A model generated the notes under the pieces. The model searched no databases. It was given only the letters and a program-made list of their open reading frames with translations, and was not told the DNA's origin. DNA of 64,000 nucleotides from Conchocele bisecta (lineage: Eukaryota; Mollusca; Bivalvia; Lucinida; Thyasiridae): positions 1,550,001 through 1,614,000 of the forward strand of contig JAQRGA010000042.1 of NCBI GenBank assembly GCA_029237695.1. Direction: 5' to 3'. A program made the translations under genes and the position numbers. Shown one piece after another: positions 38,098 to 48,180 of the stretch (positions are counted from its first letter, which is position 1; each line of letters starts with the position of its first letter).

Positions 38098-38437
38098 ATT
38101 CTCATAACTTTCTATTTTATTAAAATTATTATATTATACCTTTAACAAATTGGTTTTAGTAAATTAACTATACGCCAATACCTCAATCATCTTATCTGAA
38201 AATAGCTATAAATTCAATCTAAACCAAATTTTCAGTTTATCTTTATAATTAGATATAGAATAAAAAAATAATTCAACTTTACCATAATTATAGTTCAAAT
38301 ATGAGCTATATTAAAATTATATTTTATTATTTTATAAAGATAGTAATCAAAATTTAAGACTGCTTAAAGCATAGCGAATTTAAAATTTATCCTGTTAAAG
38401 CAGGACTCTAAACCCATACGAAATACAATAACTTGTT
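38098..38437. other. 340-bp divergent intergenic region (suhB / dinB)
   Basis: AT-rich, presumably holding both promoters. CCTG-TTAAAG-CAGG at 38389-38402 is a small inverted repeat about 35 bp before dinB. No recognisable LexA-type box was seen. Confidence 0.3.
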
Positions 38438-39541
38438 ATGCCATTAATAAATAAAAATACCTGCAGAAAAATAATCCATATTGATATGGATGCTTTTTTC
38501 GCATCTGTGGAACAAAGAAATAATCCAGAACTAAGAGGCAAACCTGTTATTGTAGGTGGTATGCCAAATTCACGAGGTGTGGTTGCTACCTGTTCATACG
38601 AAGCAAGAAAATTTGGTATCCATTCAGCAATGCCTGCATACAAGGCATATAAATTATGCCCTAAAGCTATTTTTATAAAACCTAATTTGTCTATATATGC
38701 GGAAGCTTCAATGGAAATTAAAAATATTTTTAAGACCTATACTGATTTAATTGAGCCTTTATCTATCGATGAAGCTTTTTTAGATGTAACAAATAATAAA
38801 AAAAATGAAAGATCAGCTACAGCAATAGCAAAAGATATATTGAAAACTATTTTCAGTAAGACTAGTCTTACTGCTTCTGCAGGAGTTTCATATAATAAAT
38901 TTTTAGCTAAAATAGCTTCTGATTATAAAAAGCCTAATGGATTAACGGTTATAACACCTAATAAAGCACAGGAATTCATTGACAAACTGGCAATTGGAAA
39001 ATTTTTCGGTGTAGGAAAAGTAACTGAAAAAAGAATGAATAGCCTTGGAATTAAATTTGGCAGTGATATTAAAAAATACACATTAAGCGGTTTAAATAAA
39101 TTTTTTGGAAATAATGCAGAATACTATTATTTAATATGCAGAGGTATTGATAACAGACCTGTCAAAATAAACAGGATTAGAAAGTCTATAGGAAAAGAAA
39201 ATACATTTCACAAAGACCTCACATCAATTGAAGAAATGCACGAAGAGCTTTCAAATTTAGCTGATTCATTGTCTGCTGCTTTAAATAGAAACAATATACA
39301 TGGAAAAACTATCACATTAAAAGTTAAATTTCATAATTTTACATCATTGACTAGAAGTGTTACTTCAGAAGTTTTTATTCAAAACAGTCCTGATGATATT
39401 TATCGATTTGCAAAACTACTTCTTTCAAAAACTGAATCCAATGAAAAAAATGTAAGATTACTAGGTATAAGTATTTCAAATTTTATAGAAGAAAGCAATT
39501 ATATACAGCCTGTTTTTCCATTTTACTTAACTACTCAATAA
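38438..39541 (+). CDS. dinB: DNA polymerase IV (Y-family)
   Basis: 367-aa error-prone translesion polymerase. Catalytic motifs: HIDMDAFFASVEQ (14-26, D16 and D18), YEARKFGI, and EPLSIDEAFLDV (105-116, D110/E111). SAGVSYNKFLAKIASDYKKP and the helix-hairpin-helix GVGKVTEKRMNSLGI follow, then the little-finger domain. It ends FPFYLTTQ rather than in an obvious beta-clamp motif. It overlaps the convergent gene at 39527 by 15 bp. No good ribosome binding site precedes ATG 38438. Confidence 0.93.
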   Translation: MPLINKNTCRKIIHIDMDAFFASVEQRNNPELRGKPVIVGGMPNSRGVVATCSYEARKFGIHSAMPAYKAYKLCPKAIFIKPNLSIYAEASMEIKNIFKTYTDLIEPLSIDEAFLDVTNNKKNERSATAIAKDILKTIFSKTSLTASAGVSYNKFLAKIASDYKKPNGLTVITPNKAQEFIDKLAIGKFFGVGKVTEKRMNSLGIKFGSDIKKYTLSGLNKFFGNNAEYYYLICRGIDNRPVKINRIRKSIGKENTFHKDLTSIEEMHEELSNLADSLSAALNRNNIHGKTITLKVKFHNFTSLTRSVTSEVFIQNSPDDIYRFAKLLLSKTESNEKNVRLLGISISNFIEESNYIQPVFPFYLTTQ

Positions 39542-40174
39542 TTTACACTTTACTACTAAACCTCTGTTGGAATGAGCTATTTCAGATACTGAAATCAACT
39601 CAAATAATGAATGAGACATACATGGTAATGGCTGAACTGCTCTCTTTTTTACTATTTCTAATTCATTTAATTCTATATAAACCTTATTCTGTTTGGTATC
39701 CAGCTTAATAACCTTAGCTATATCAGATGGAACTAAAGCCTTTTTAAAAATACCTAAAATTATAGCTCCTGTAAGACCAATTAATATTTTTCCTAAAAAA
39801 TTTTTACCTTTTATACTCATCTGTTTCATATCAACAACAATTCTCTGTTCATGAATATTGATCTTTGCACGTGAAATATGAAATCTAAGAACAACATGTA
39901 CCTTTGTAGAAAGTTTACTAATTAATAACCCTACTGAAATATTTGATTCACTGCAAATCAGATGTTCCACAAATATTTCACTATCTTTTTCTAATGTTTT
40001 AGCAAGATTATGTTTTATAAACTCTTCAGAAATTATTATTTCACCTTTTTTAAAACGGGATAAAAAATTTGCAGATAAGTTATCTTTCAATACTAATTTA
40101 ATAGATTTATGGTGCTCATTCCAAACTTCCCGAAAAGTATTTTTAATCTTTTGAGATTTTTTAATAAAACTCAT
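39527..40174 (-). CDS. Conserved-looking hypothetical protein
   Basis: 215 aa, no signal peptide. One hydrophobic segment, FLGKILIGLTGAIILGIF, lies near residues 122-140 and could anchor it; the first 120 residues are mixed polar. AQPLPCMSHSLFE is replaced here by VQPLPCMSHSLFELIS near the C-terminus. No family recognised. It begins 3 bp after the cysteine-rich protein gene upstream, so both are probably translated from one message. Its stop overlaps the 3' end of dinB by 15 bp. Confidence 0.65.
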   Translation of the reverse strand: MSFIKKSQKIKNTFREVWNEHHKSIKLVLKDNLSANFLSRFKKGEIIISEEFIKHNLAKTLEKDSEIFVEHLICSESNISVGLLISKLSTKVHVVLRFHISRAKINIHEQRIVVDMKQMSIKGKNFLGKILIGLTGAIILGIFKKALVPSDIAKVIKLDTKQNKVYIELNELEIVKKRAVQPLPCMSHSLFELISVSEIAHSNRGLVVKCKLLSS

Positions 40175-40177
40175 TAT

Positions 40178-40882
40178 CTATTTTTCATAATAGAAGCAGC
40201 ACTCTCTGCCAATACACACATTATTTAATTCACTGTATTCACAATTAATTGTATCAGAAGAAACAAGCTGAATATTCAGATGTTTCCTCACGAATTTTAC
40301 AGCTTCTAAAATAGCTATATAAGTATTTCTTTTACAACATCTAGGTCCACCGCCAAGAGCTATTTTATGTAAACTTTCTGCTGTCATTAAATTACTTACC
40401 TTCCATTCATATTTTGAAAGAGGAGTGGCTCCTGTTATTAAACTTACAAAAATACCGGTCCCCACTGCAGCACCGCAATTCCCTAAAAATCCACAATTAC
40501 CACCGGGAACTTTTTTAGCCCTAAGTCTTGCTTTAATAATCATATCTTTTTTTAATTCAGGATCTTTTATAGAATTATAATAAGCTGTAAGTAATACTGC
40601 AGGAATCAAAAAGTGGTGTTCTGTACCATGCATTTTAAGCTCTGGATATTTCATCAAAATATTAACCATTTCAATTGGATCCAAAAGCTCTGTAAAAAAG
40701 CAGAATTTTTCTATTGCATTAAGAGCACCTGCACTATGGCAGAAGTCACAGATAAAGTGTCCTAAACTGCATATTGTATCTGTTTTAAGTTTACTTTTGC
40801 AATAATAACATTTTTCCTCAATCTCGTCTTTTAAATATACAATGTCTGCACCGCAGACGATACAATTATTTTTATGTTCCAT
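40178..40882 (-). CDS. Cysteine-rich DUF5714-like protein
   Basis: 234 aa. The N-terminus holds a zinc-ribbon-like arrangement, CIVCGADIVY and CYYCKSK, then HFICDFCHS. KKVPGGNCGFLGNCGAAVGTG, GGGPRCCKRNTYIAILEA and CIGRECCFY follow. The glycine/cysteine blocks resemble DUF5714-type proteins, which tend to occur near radical-SAM and methyltransferase genes in anaerobes; this assignment is from memory and tentative. The 15 or so cysteines suggest metal or Fe-S binding. It is followed after 3 bp by the hypothetical protein at 39527. Confidence 0.65.
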   Translation of the reverse strand: MEHKNNCIVCGADIVYLKDEIEEKCYYCKSKLKTDTICSLGHFICDFCHSAGALNAIEKFCFFTELLDPIEMVNILMKYPELKMHGTEHHFLIPAVLLTAYYNSIKDPELKKDMIIKARLRAKKVPGGNCGFLGNCGAAVGTGIFVSLITGATPLSKYEWKVSNLMTAESLHKIALGGGPRCCKRNTYIAILEAVKFVRKHLNIQLVSSDTINCEYSELNNVCIGRECCFYYEK

Positions 40883-41184
40883 AAAATTCTCCGACAGAGT
40901 TATATTTTCTCAATTTAATATGATTTTTCAGCTATAAAAATACTACTTATAATACAGTGTAAACTATACTATGATATAATGTATTTTAGTACATCTTGCC
41001 ACTCTTTTGGTAATATTTTGCCAACTATCTGCTTATAGGTGATTCAGTGCTTGCCATAAGTTAATTTTGAAGTAGGTTAGTATATATACATTTCAACAAT
41101 TTATAATCATAAACAGCTATCTAAAGTTTACGAAGATTCAAATATATAAATTACCTTAATATAAGTAGGAGTTAATATTCATCA
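40883..41184. other. 302-bp divergent intergenic region upstream of gyrA
   Basis: Holds a perfect TATAAT at 40975-40980 on the gyrA strand, without a convincing -35 hexamer, and TAGGAG before the gyrA start. Otherwise AT-rich without visible structure. Confidence 0.3.
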
Positions 41185-43842
41185 ATGACCGAAAAAATAA
41201 CTGATATCAGAGAAAATGATATTCCTGTAAACATCGAAGATATTATGCATACTGCATACCTGCAGTATTCACTAAGTGTTAATATCGGCAGAGCTATTCC
41301 AGATGTGAGAGATGGTTTAAAAACAGGTAATAGACGCATTTTATATGCAATGAGACAACTTGGATTGACAAAATCTCATTCATTTACTAAAAGTGCCAAA
41401 GTCGTTGGGGAAGTAATTGGTAATTATCACCCCCACGGAGATAGTTCTGTTTACGACACAATGGTAAGAATGGCTCAGGACTTTGCAATGAGAATGCCGC
41501 TGATTGACGGTCAGGGAAACTTTGGTAGTATTGACGGTGACCCTGCAGCGGCATATCGTTATACTGAATGTAGAATGGAACGTTTGGCTGAAGAACTTCT
41601 TGCTGATATTGATAAAGATACTGTTGATATGACCCCAACTTTCGATGAAACTACAGTTGAGCCTACAGTACTACCTGCAAAATACCCTAATTTACTGGTT
41701 AACGGAGCTACAGGTATTGGTGTTGGAATGGCAACAAATATTCCTCCTCATAATCTTGGGGAAGTTATTGCCGCAGCAATAGCATTGATAGACGACCCTG
41801 CAATATCTATTCTGGAAATGATGGAATTCATTAAAGGACCTGACTTTCCAACTGGGGCAGTAATAAGAGGTTTATCAGAAATACATAGATTATATCACAC
41901 TGGAAAAGGTGTTATCAAAATAAGATCAAAAGCTAAAATTATTGAAAAAGATAGTAAAGAGCAGATCATTATATCAGAAATACCATACGCAGTCAATAAA
42001 GAAAATATGGTAAAAAAAATAGCCGATCTTGTTAGAGACAAAAGAATTATCGGAATTTCAGGTCTTAGAGATGAAACAAGTAGAAGAGTAGGTATAAGAA
42101 TAGTTATTGATATAAAAAGAAATTCCATGGCGAGTGTAGTTTTGAATCAACTCTATGCTCATACTCAACTGGAATCAGGTTTTGCATGTTCACTTCTTGT
42201 TGTTGATCATAATAGACCAAAAACAATGAATCTAAAGCAGATATTACAAGCTTATGTTGATCATAGACTCGATGTTGTAACAAGAAGAATTATGTTCGCT
42301 CTAAAGAAAGCTGAAGCAAGAGAACATACTCTTGAAGGTTTATTAATAGCTGTAAAAAATATAAATGAAATTGTTGAAATGATTAGAGCTTCAAGAGATA
42401 AAGCTGCAGCATGTAATACTGTGATAGAACAGTTCAAATTAACAAAAATTCAGGCATCTGCAATTCTTGAAATGCGGCTGCATCAGCTAACAGGTCTAGC
42501 TATAGAAGATTTACAGAATGAGCATGATGAGTTAATGAAACATATTGATTATCTTAAATCACTATTAGCTGACAGACAGCTAAGATTAAACGTTATGAAA
42601 GAAGAGCTTCTTGAAGTAAAAACTAAATATGATAATCCAAGAAGAACTGCAATAGAACACTCTGTAGATGACTTCAGTATCGCTGACCTAATCGAACGGC
42701 ACGCATGTATTGTTACTGTTTCAAATACAGGTTATATCCAGAGAGTGCATGTAGATACATTTAAAACACAGCATCGCGGCGGTAAAGGTGTGAAAGGCAT
42801 GAATACAAAAGAAGAAGATAATGTTGAACACTTATTTGTTGCCGACAGTCATGACCTGATATTCTTCTTTACAGATAAAGGAAGGATGTACTGGTTAAAT
42901 GTATATGAAATACCTGAAGGAAGCAGAACAAGTAAAGGTAAAGCCATAATAAATCTTATCAAAGTTGATCCTGGCGAACAGGTAAAAGCTATGCTCACTG
43001 TTAAATCAGAAGAGATGAATGAAAATAATCTTTATATTACAATGTCAACAAAAAATGGCTATATTAAAAAAACACTCCTGTCTGCTTTTAAGAATTTAAG
43101 AAAAGGCGGAATACGGGCAATTTCTATAGACGAAAACGATGATCTTGTAGATGTTGCTATTACTGACGGAACCTATGAAATACTGATAAGCAGTTCTCAG
43201 GGTATGGCATGCAGATTTTTAGAAACTCAGGTAAGATCTATGGGCAGAACAGCACGAGGTGTTACGGCTATGAGATTTAAACTGAAAGATGACTATTTAG
43301 TTAGTATGCTTGCAGTAAAGTCAGAAGTAAAAGATCAGAATAAAAACGAAGAAATATCAACTGATAGCGAGAGTGAAACAGATGCAGAAATAGATACAGA
43401 GGTAGAAATAGTTAAAACTGATTCCCCTCAGGTACTTGTCATAAGTGACGGCGGAATGGGAAAACGTAGTTACATAAACACTTATAGAATGACAAAAAGA
43501 GGTGCAAAAGGTGTTGTCAGTATGCGTCTTAATGATAAGGAACAGGTAATTTCTGCCATACATGTTGAAAGCGGTGATGAAATTATCATCACTACTAAAG
43601 GCGGTCAGACTGTAAGAATCCCTACAGATGAATTAAGAACAATAGGCAGAGCATCTAAAGGTGTTAGAATAATGGATCTGCGTGGAAAAAATGACTCAAT
43701 CATAAGTGTTGCCAAACTAATGGAAATTAAATTTGACGATAATGAAGCTGTTGATGATGATAACCAGACAGAAAAAGTTATTAATAATGAATCAGTAGCT
43801 GATGTTACAAAAATTGAAGAAGATAAGACTACTGAAGGATAA
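41185..43842 (+). CDS. gyrA: DNA gyrase subunit A
   Basis: 885 aa. The N-terminal breakage-reunion domain has PDVRDGLKTGNRRILYAM, the quinolone-pocket block HPHGDSSVYDTMVRMAQ with serine and aspartate at the positions of E. coli S83 and D87, and AAAYRYTECRM with catalytic tyrosine about Y126. The GyrA box reads QHRGGKGVKG, which distinguishes gyrase from topoisomerase IV, and beta-propeller repeats follow. An acidic stretch of about 30 residues near 710-740 (SETDAEIDTEVE) interrupts the C-terminal domain, and the tail is acidic too. gyrB is not adjacent. folP follows after 8 bp. Confidence 0.96.
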   Translation: MTEKITDIRENDIPVNIEDIMHTAYLQYSLSVNIGRAIPDVRDGLKTGNRRILYAMRQLGLTKSHSFTKSAKVVGEVIGNYHPHGDSSVYDTMVRMAQDFAMRMPLIDGQGNFGSIDGDPAAAYRYTECRMERLAEELLADIDKDTVDMTPTFDETTVEPTVLPAKYPNLLVNGATGIGVGMATNIPPHNLGEVIAAAIALIDDPAISILEMMEFIKGPDFPTGAVIRGLSEIHRLYHTGKGVIKIRSKAKIIEKDSKEQIIISEIPYAVNKENMVKKIADLVRDKRIIGISGLRDETSRRVGIRIVIDIKRNSMASVVLNQLYAHTQLESGFACSLLVVDHNRPKTMNLKQILQAYVDHRLDVVTRRIMFALKKAEAREHTLEGLLIAVKNINEIVEMIRASRDKAAACNTVIEQFKLTKIQASAILEMRLHQLTGLAIEDLQNEHDELMKHIDYLKSLLADRQLRLNVMKEELLEVKTKYDNPRRTAIEHSVDDFSIADLIERHACIVTVSNTGYIQRVHVDTFKTQHRGGKGVKGMNTKEEDNVEHLFVADSHDLIFFFTDKGRMYWLNVYEIPEGSRTSKGKAIINLIKVDPGEQVKAMLTVKSEEMNENNLYITMSTKNGYIKKTLLSAFKNLRKGGIRAISIDENDDLVDVAITDGTYEILISSSQGMACRFLETQVRSMGRTARGVTAMRFKLKDDYLVSMLAVKSEVKDQNKNEEISTDSESETDAEIDTEVEIVKTDSPQVLVISDGGMGKRSYINTYRMTKRGAKGVVSMRLNDKEQVISAIHVESGDEIIITTKGGQTVRIPTDELRTIGRASKGVRIMDLRGKNDSIISVAKLMEIKFDDNEAVDDDNQTEKVINNESVADVTKIEEDKTTEG

Positions 43843-43850
43843 ATTATAAA

Positions 43851-44705
43851 ATGATATTTAAATTTAAGAATAGAACTCTTAAATTTGATAAAAGAACTTT
43901 AATAATGGGAGTCCATAATGCCGCTCCCGATTCTTTTTCAGACGGCGGATTATATAAAACAGTTGATGAAGAAATAAATCACTGCTGCAATATGTATAAT
44001 GAAGGTGCTGATATCATAGATATTGGTGGAGAATCAACAAAACCGGGTGATAATTCAAATATAACTATTGATGAAGAACTGTCACGTGTTATTCCTGTAA
44101 TTAAAGGTATAAAGAAAAAATATCCGAAAAGCATTATAAGTATTGACACTATAAAACCTGAAGTTGCAGATGAAGCGATAAAATCAGGTGCTGATATAAT
44201 TAATGATGTAAGCGGCATGAGCTATTCAGAAAAGATAGCTCAAATAGCATCTAATACAGGTGCTGGCTTGATTTTAATGCACATGAAGGAAAAACCCAAA
44301 ACATCTAATTCTGATTATAAATATAAAAATTTGCTAAATGATATAATCGCTTTTTTAACAGAGGCTGTTACTAAAGCAAAATCCTACGGAATTAGAGATG
44401 AAAGTTTAATAATTGACCCGGGTTTAGGCGGTGGATCTTTCGGCAAAAATGTCAATCAAAATCTTGAAATATTATCCAAAATTTCTGAATTTAAAAAAAT
44501 AGGCTGTCCTATTCTCATCGGTGCATCTCGAAAATCTTTTATCGGTGATATTATTAGTGAACCTATTTCTAAAAAAAGAATCTACGGTAATTTGGCCGTT
44601 ACCGGCTATATTGCACAAAATGATATAGAAGTAATTAGAGTGCATGATGTAAAGGCAACCTATCAATTTTTAAAAATGTACAATACAATTAGGAATCATA
44701 CTTAA
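43851..44705 (+). CDS. folP: Dihydropteroate synthase
   Basis: 284 aa. Joins p-aminobenzoate and 6-hydroxymethyl-dihydropterin diphosphate in folate synthesis. The two signatures are present: IMGVHNAAPDSFSDGG near 19-34 (usually MGILNVTPDSFSDGG) and IDIGGESTKPG near 56-66. LILMHMKEKP, DPGLGGGSFGKN and LIGASRKSFIG follow. The change of the usual NVTP to NAAP sits in the pterin/PPi loop and may be worth noting for sulfonamide response. Only 8 bp separate it from gyrA, so they are cotranscribed. Confidence 0.92.
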   Translation: MIFKFKNRTLKFDKRTLIMGVHNAAPDSFSDGGLYKTVDEEINHCCNMYNEGADIIDIGGESTKPGDNSNITIDEELSRVIPVIKGIKKKYPKSIISIDTIKPEVADEAIKSGADIINDVSGMSYSEKIAQIASNTGAGLILMHMKEKPKTSNSDYKYKNLLNDIIAFLTEAVTKAKSYGIRDESLIIDPGLGGGSFGKNVNQNLEILSKISEFKKIGCPILIGASRKSFIGDIISEPISKKRIYGNLAVTGYIAQNDIEVIRVHDVKATYQFLKMYNTIRNHT

Positions 44706-44898
44706 AATAGTCGATAGTAAATAGAAAAAAGTTTATAGAAAAATAATAAACAATATTCAGAATTAAATTGTATCCTGATAGCTGTAGCTGGACGGCAAAC
44801 TCCCTACTGAAAAAGTTTTAGTATCAATCTATAAAATAATATTTTACTGCATATTGATTGATCTAACCAATAATATATATAATTAAGAAATAAGCATT

Positions 44899-45855
44899 AT
44901 GAATATAGTTTTAAATAGTATGCTGCCAATATTTGGTTTGATGTTATTAGGTGCATTAAGTAAAAAAACTAATGTATTGGGTAAGAATAGTGATAAAGTT
45001 ATTTCCAGATTTGTACTTTATTTTGCAACACCTGCGATTCTATTTGCCGCTATTGCCGAAGCCCCTATTGAAAAACTGCTTAATATTAAATTCATAATTA
45101 TATCGTCAATAATTTTGGGAGCATTTTATACTATAATTTTTATTGTTTCCTATCTAGCAGAAAAATCAGCACCTATTAGTTCTCTAAAGTCATTGGCAAT
45201 AAGCTTTCCTAATACTGCATTTATGGGAATACCAATATTACTCTCCCTATTCGGAGAGAGATCAATGCTCCCGCTTGCCATGATAAATATCCTTCTTACA
45301 ATCCCCTTCTGCTTAACTATTTTAATTCTTGAGTTAACAGAAAGAAATCAGCCAAAATCACAAAAAATACATAAAAAACTACTTCAAACAATAATTAAAC
45401 AACCTATTCTACTTTCAATTATTGCAGGTATTATTATTTCACTACTAAAAATACATATACCAATAGTTCTCTCAAATTTCTGTCATCAATTAGGAAATAC
45501 TGCAGGTCCATGTGCAATGTTTGTACTTGGAGAAAAACTGACTGATATAAAATTTAATTCATTTTTCAATAAATCGATTATAACAGGCTGCACTCTTAAA
45601 CTCATAATAATGCCTATTATAACGCTGATAATGATGTTAGTATTCGACGTTAATCCATTTTGGGCTGCATGTGGTTTTCTACTCTTATCCCTCCCCTCTG
45701 CCACTACCACCTACATGATTGCAGTAGATAAAAAACTATATATAAAAGAGAGTTCAGAATTAATAATTGCATCAACAATAATCTCTTTTATAAGTATATC
45801 TATAATTATTTTACTTATTCAAAATATTTGGCCTACTCTACACTTTATAATATAA
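44899..45855 (+). CDS. AEC (auxin efflux carrier) family transporter
   Basis: 318-aa polytopic membrane protein with about ten hydrophobic segments. LNSMLPIFGLMLLGAL, the early KISRFVLYFATPAILFAAIA-type block (here VISRFVLYFATPAILF) and SFPNTAFMGIPILLSLFG are characteristic of the AEC/MdcF family, which in bacteria includes malonate, malate and other carboxylate permeases. GPCAMFVLGEKL and LPSATTTYMIAV occur in the C-terminal bundle. Substrate unknown. It stands alone between folP and tsaE. Confidence 0.87.
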   Translation: MNIVLNSMLPIFGLMLLGALSKKTNVLGKNSDKVISRFVLYFATPAILFAAIAEAPIEKLLNIKFIIISSIILGAFYTIIFIVSYLAEKSAPISSLKSLAISFPNTAFMGIPILLSLFGERSMLPLAMINILLTIPFCLTILILELTERNQPKSQKIHKKLLQTIIKQPILLSIIAGIIISLLKIHIPIVLSNFCHQLGNTAGPCAMFVLGEKLTDIKFNSFFNKSIITGCTLKLIIMPIITLIMMLVFDVNPFWAACGFLLLSLPSATTTYMIAVDKKLYIKESSELIIASTIISFISISIIILLIQNIWPTLHFII

Positions 45856-45916
45856 TTTATTAAAACTATTGTTATATTATACTTATTAAGAAAATCATTA
45901 TATATGGAGAGATATT

Positions 45917-46360
45917 TTGCAGAAAGAGATAAAAATTTTATATAGCAACTCTGAAAAAGATACAGAAAATATAGCCTTTGATTTAGCAAAACAGATACCT
46001 TTTGGTTCTGTAATATGTTTAAGCGGTAATCTGGGTGCCGGCAAAACTGTTTTTGCTAGGGGATTTGCAAGAGGACTCGGCATTAAAGATATAATACCAA
46101 GTCCGACCTTCAATATTTTAAAGGAGTATGAAGCACCCAATGACAAATGGATGTATCATTTAGATTTATATAGGATAAATGATTCCGATGCTGCTCTAGC
46201 TTTCGGAATTGATGAATACATAAATGATATAAATGCTATTGTTTTAATAGAATGGTCGGAAAGAATAAAAGAGATTCTTGAACCGGGACATATAATAGTT
46301 AATATCGAAAGAACAGATAGAGGGAAACGTAAAATTAAAATTTTTCAAGAAAATTACTAA
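45917..46360 (+). CDS. tsaE: tRNA threonylcarbamoyladenosine biosynthesis ATPase TsaE
   Basis: 147 aa, normal length. LSGNLGAGKTVFARGFARGL carries Walker A, PSPTFNILKEYE follows, and MYHLDLYRI plus LIEWSERI are typical of TsaE, which works with TsaB and TsaD to make t6A37 in tRNAs. The start is TTG at 45917, supported by GGAGA at 45906-45910 with 6-bp spacing; no ATG is available near. Its end overlaps the convergent rluD by 26 bp. Confidence 0.92.
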   Translation: MQKEIKILYSNSEKDTENIAFDLAKQIPFGSVICLSGNLGAGKTVFARGFARGLGIKDIIPSPTFNILKEYEAPNDKWMYHLDLYRINDSDAALAFGIDEYINDINAIVLIEWSERIKEILEPGHIIVNIERTDRGKRKIKIFQENY

Positions 46361-47294
46361 AATCTTTGGGATAAGGAGTTTCAACAGTAATTTTCTTTCC
46401 TGTTACAGGATGTGGAAACTCTATTTTTCCTGCGTGTAAAAGTTGGCGTTCAGATAGCAATCTCTGCTTATTTCCATAAACAGTATCTCCAACAACAGGA
46501 AATTTTTTATAGGATAGATGTACACGAATCTGATGCGTCCTCCCTGTCAAAATTTTTATATTCATTAAACTTACAGGGATATCCGAAATAAGACCTTTCC
46601 GAACCAAATCACATATTGTAATCGCATTTTTACCATTTCTATTTACAACACTCATTTTTTGTCTATTAATCGGATGGCGTCCTATTAATGTTTCCAATTC
46701 AAAATGAGGTTTGGCGGGATGCCCATAGACAATAGCACTATACTCTTTTTTAACCTCACGTGCAGAAAAACTCTCTGAAAGTCTAAATTTACTAATAGGA
46801 TTTTTTGCTATAACTAAACATCCTGAAGTATCCTTATCCAATCTATGCACAATGCCCGGACGCTGAGCAGCTTCAATACCTTCTGCATTTATAAATTGTT
46901 CATAAAAATTATTCTCTCTTCCAATAAGTGCATTTACCACTGTACCTGAGCGGTTACCCACAGCGGGATGAACCACAACTCCCGAAGGTTTATTTATAAC
47001 TAAGAGATCATTATCTTCAAATAATATTTCGAAACAGAAATCTTCAGCTTCAGGAAGTTCAAAGTTCTTTTTTTCAGACCATTTAATGGTTATTCTGTCA
47101 TCAGTATGGATTTTAAATTTTGGTATTTTAACCAGTTTATCATTAACAGTAACATTTCCATTTTTTATTAGCTTCTGAATATATGATCTTGAATATGATA
47201 AATTTAAAGAACTAAAAAAAAGATCCAGCCTTCCAGACATAAAATTCCTGTCAACTTCAAATATTTCAATACTTCCTGATGACTGCTCTTCCAT
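46335..47294 (-). CDS. rluD: RluD-type large-subunit pseudouridine synthase
   Basis: 319 aa. An N-terminal S4 RNA-binding domain (SYSRSYIQKLIKNGNVTVND) is followed by the RluA-family catalytic domain: LLVINKPSGVVVHP, RPGIVHRLDKDTSG with catalytic D153, and ILTGRTHQIRVHL. The S4-plus-RluA layout fits RluD, which modifies helix 69 of 23S rRNA; RluC is the main alternative. It begins 13 bp after the DedA gene, and its stop overlaps tsaE. Confidence 0.9.
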   Translation of the reverse strand: MEEQSSGSIEIFEVDRNFMSGRLDLFFSSLNLSYSRSYIQKLIKNGNVTVNDKLVKIPKFKIHTDDRITIKWSEKKNFELPEAEDFCFEILFEDNDLLVINKPSGVVVHPAVGNRSGTVVNALIGRENNFYEQFINAEGIEAAQRPGIVHRLDKDTSGCLVIAKNPISKFRLSESFSAREVKKEYSAIVYGHPAKPHFELETLIGRHPINRQKMSVVNRNGKNAITICDLVRKGLISDIPVSLMNIKILTGRTHQIRVHLSYKKFPVVGDTVYGNKQRLLSERQLLHAGKIEFPHPVTGKKITVETPYPKDFSNFLEKF

Positions 47295-47307
47295 TAATCT
47301 TTTACCA

Positions 47308-48000
47308 TTAATAATTAATCATTGAATTTTTTGATTTACTCATAATTTTATGATGACAAAAAGCATACACTGCAACAATTATAACGAGAATAAGTAAAAT
47401 CCAGATAAAATTACTCATAATCATATCCTTACCTTTATAAATAATATCACCATAAGTCATATTTTTTGAAATGCTTCCAAGATAATAACCGATAAAACTT
47501 AGAATAGTTACCCATATACCGGCTCCTAAAGCCGTAAATAAAATAAAAGTACTATGCCTCATTTTAGCAAGTCCTGCAGGAATGGATATTAATTGTCTAA
47601 TTCCTGTAATCAATCTACAGACAAAAGTTGTTATTTCGCCATATTCTCTAAATATTTCTTCCGCTCTTTCCAAAGTATTTGGCTTCAAAAAAAAATACTT
47701 TCCATATTTATAAAGTATCGGACGTCCCAAGAATTTAGCTAAATAATAATTAAAATATGCTCCTGCCATTGAGCCGATAGTTCCTACAATTATTGCTACT
47801 GTTAAATCTAACCCCGGAGATGCAAATGAAAGCCCTGCCCTGTAAGCCAAAAAACCTGCCGGAATCATTATTACTTCACTTGGAAACGGAACTAAAGAAC
47901 TCTCCAAAGCCATTAAAAGAAAAATTATTAAAAAGCCCCATACATCTGCATAAGAAATAGCCCAGTCTATATGCTTAATAATTAAATCTGTTTCACTCAT
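47308..48000 (-). CDS. DedA family membrane protein
   Basis: 230 aa with four to five hydrophobic segments. LESSLVPFPSEVIMIPAGFLA, GSMAGAYFNYYLAKFLGRP and FVCRLITGIRQLISIPAGLAKM match the DedA/SNARE-associated family. Members are proton-dependent transporters that return polyprenyl or phospholipid carriers across the membrane, a function that would complement UppP here. The glutamate in LESSLVPFPSE and the arginine in CRLITGIR are the conserved charged residues. It is cotranscribed with rluD. Confidence 0.9.
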   Translation of the reverse strand: MSETDLIIKHIDWAISYADVWGFLIIFLLMALESSLVPFPSEVIMIPAGFLAYRAGLSFASPGLDLTVAIIVGTIGSMAGAYFNYYLAKFLGRPILYKYGKYFFLKPNTLERAEEIFREYGEITTFVCRLITGIRQLISIPAGLAKMRHSTFILFTALGAGIWVTILSFIGYYLGSISKNMTYGDIIYKGKDMIMSNFIWILLILVIIVAVYAFCHHKIMSKSKNSMINY

Positions 48001-48180
48001 ATTCCTACCTTAAATTTATTATAGTAAAGCCGAATTATTTTTAGGAAGATATTTATTAATCTATAATATCAGTTCATCATACAATATTACCAAATATAAA
48101 AATTTTCTATCTAAAGCCGAAAGATTAAATCTCATTTTTCTCCATTATATGGGATAAGAGTTTATTAAGGAATTTAAAAA

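Noticed and set aside
43357..43563. Antisense ORFs inside gyrA and other housekeeping genes
   Set aside because: They lie entirely over well-supported genes, lack ribosome binding sites and resemble no known protein.
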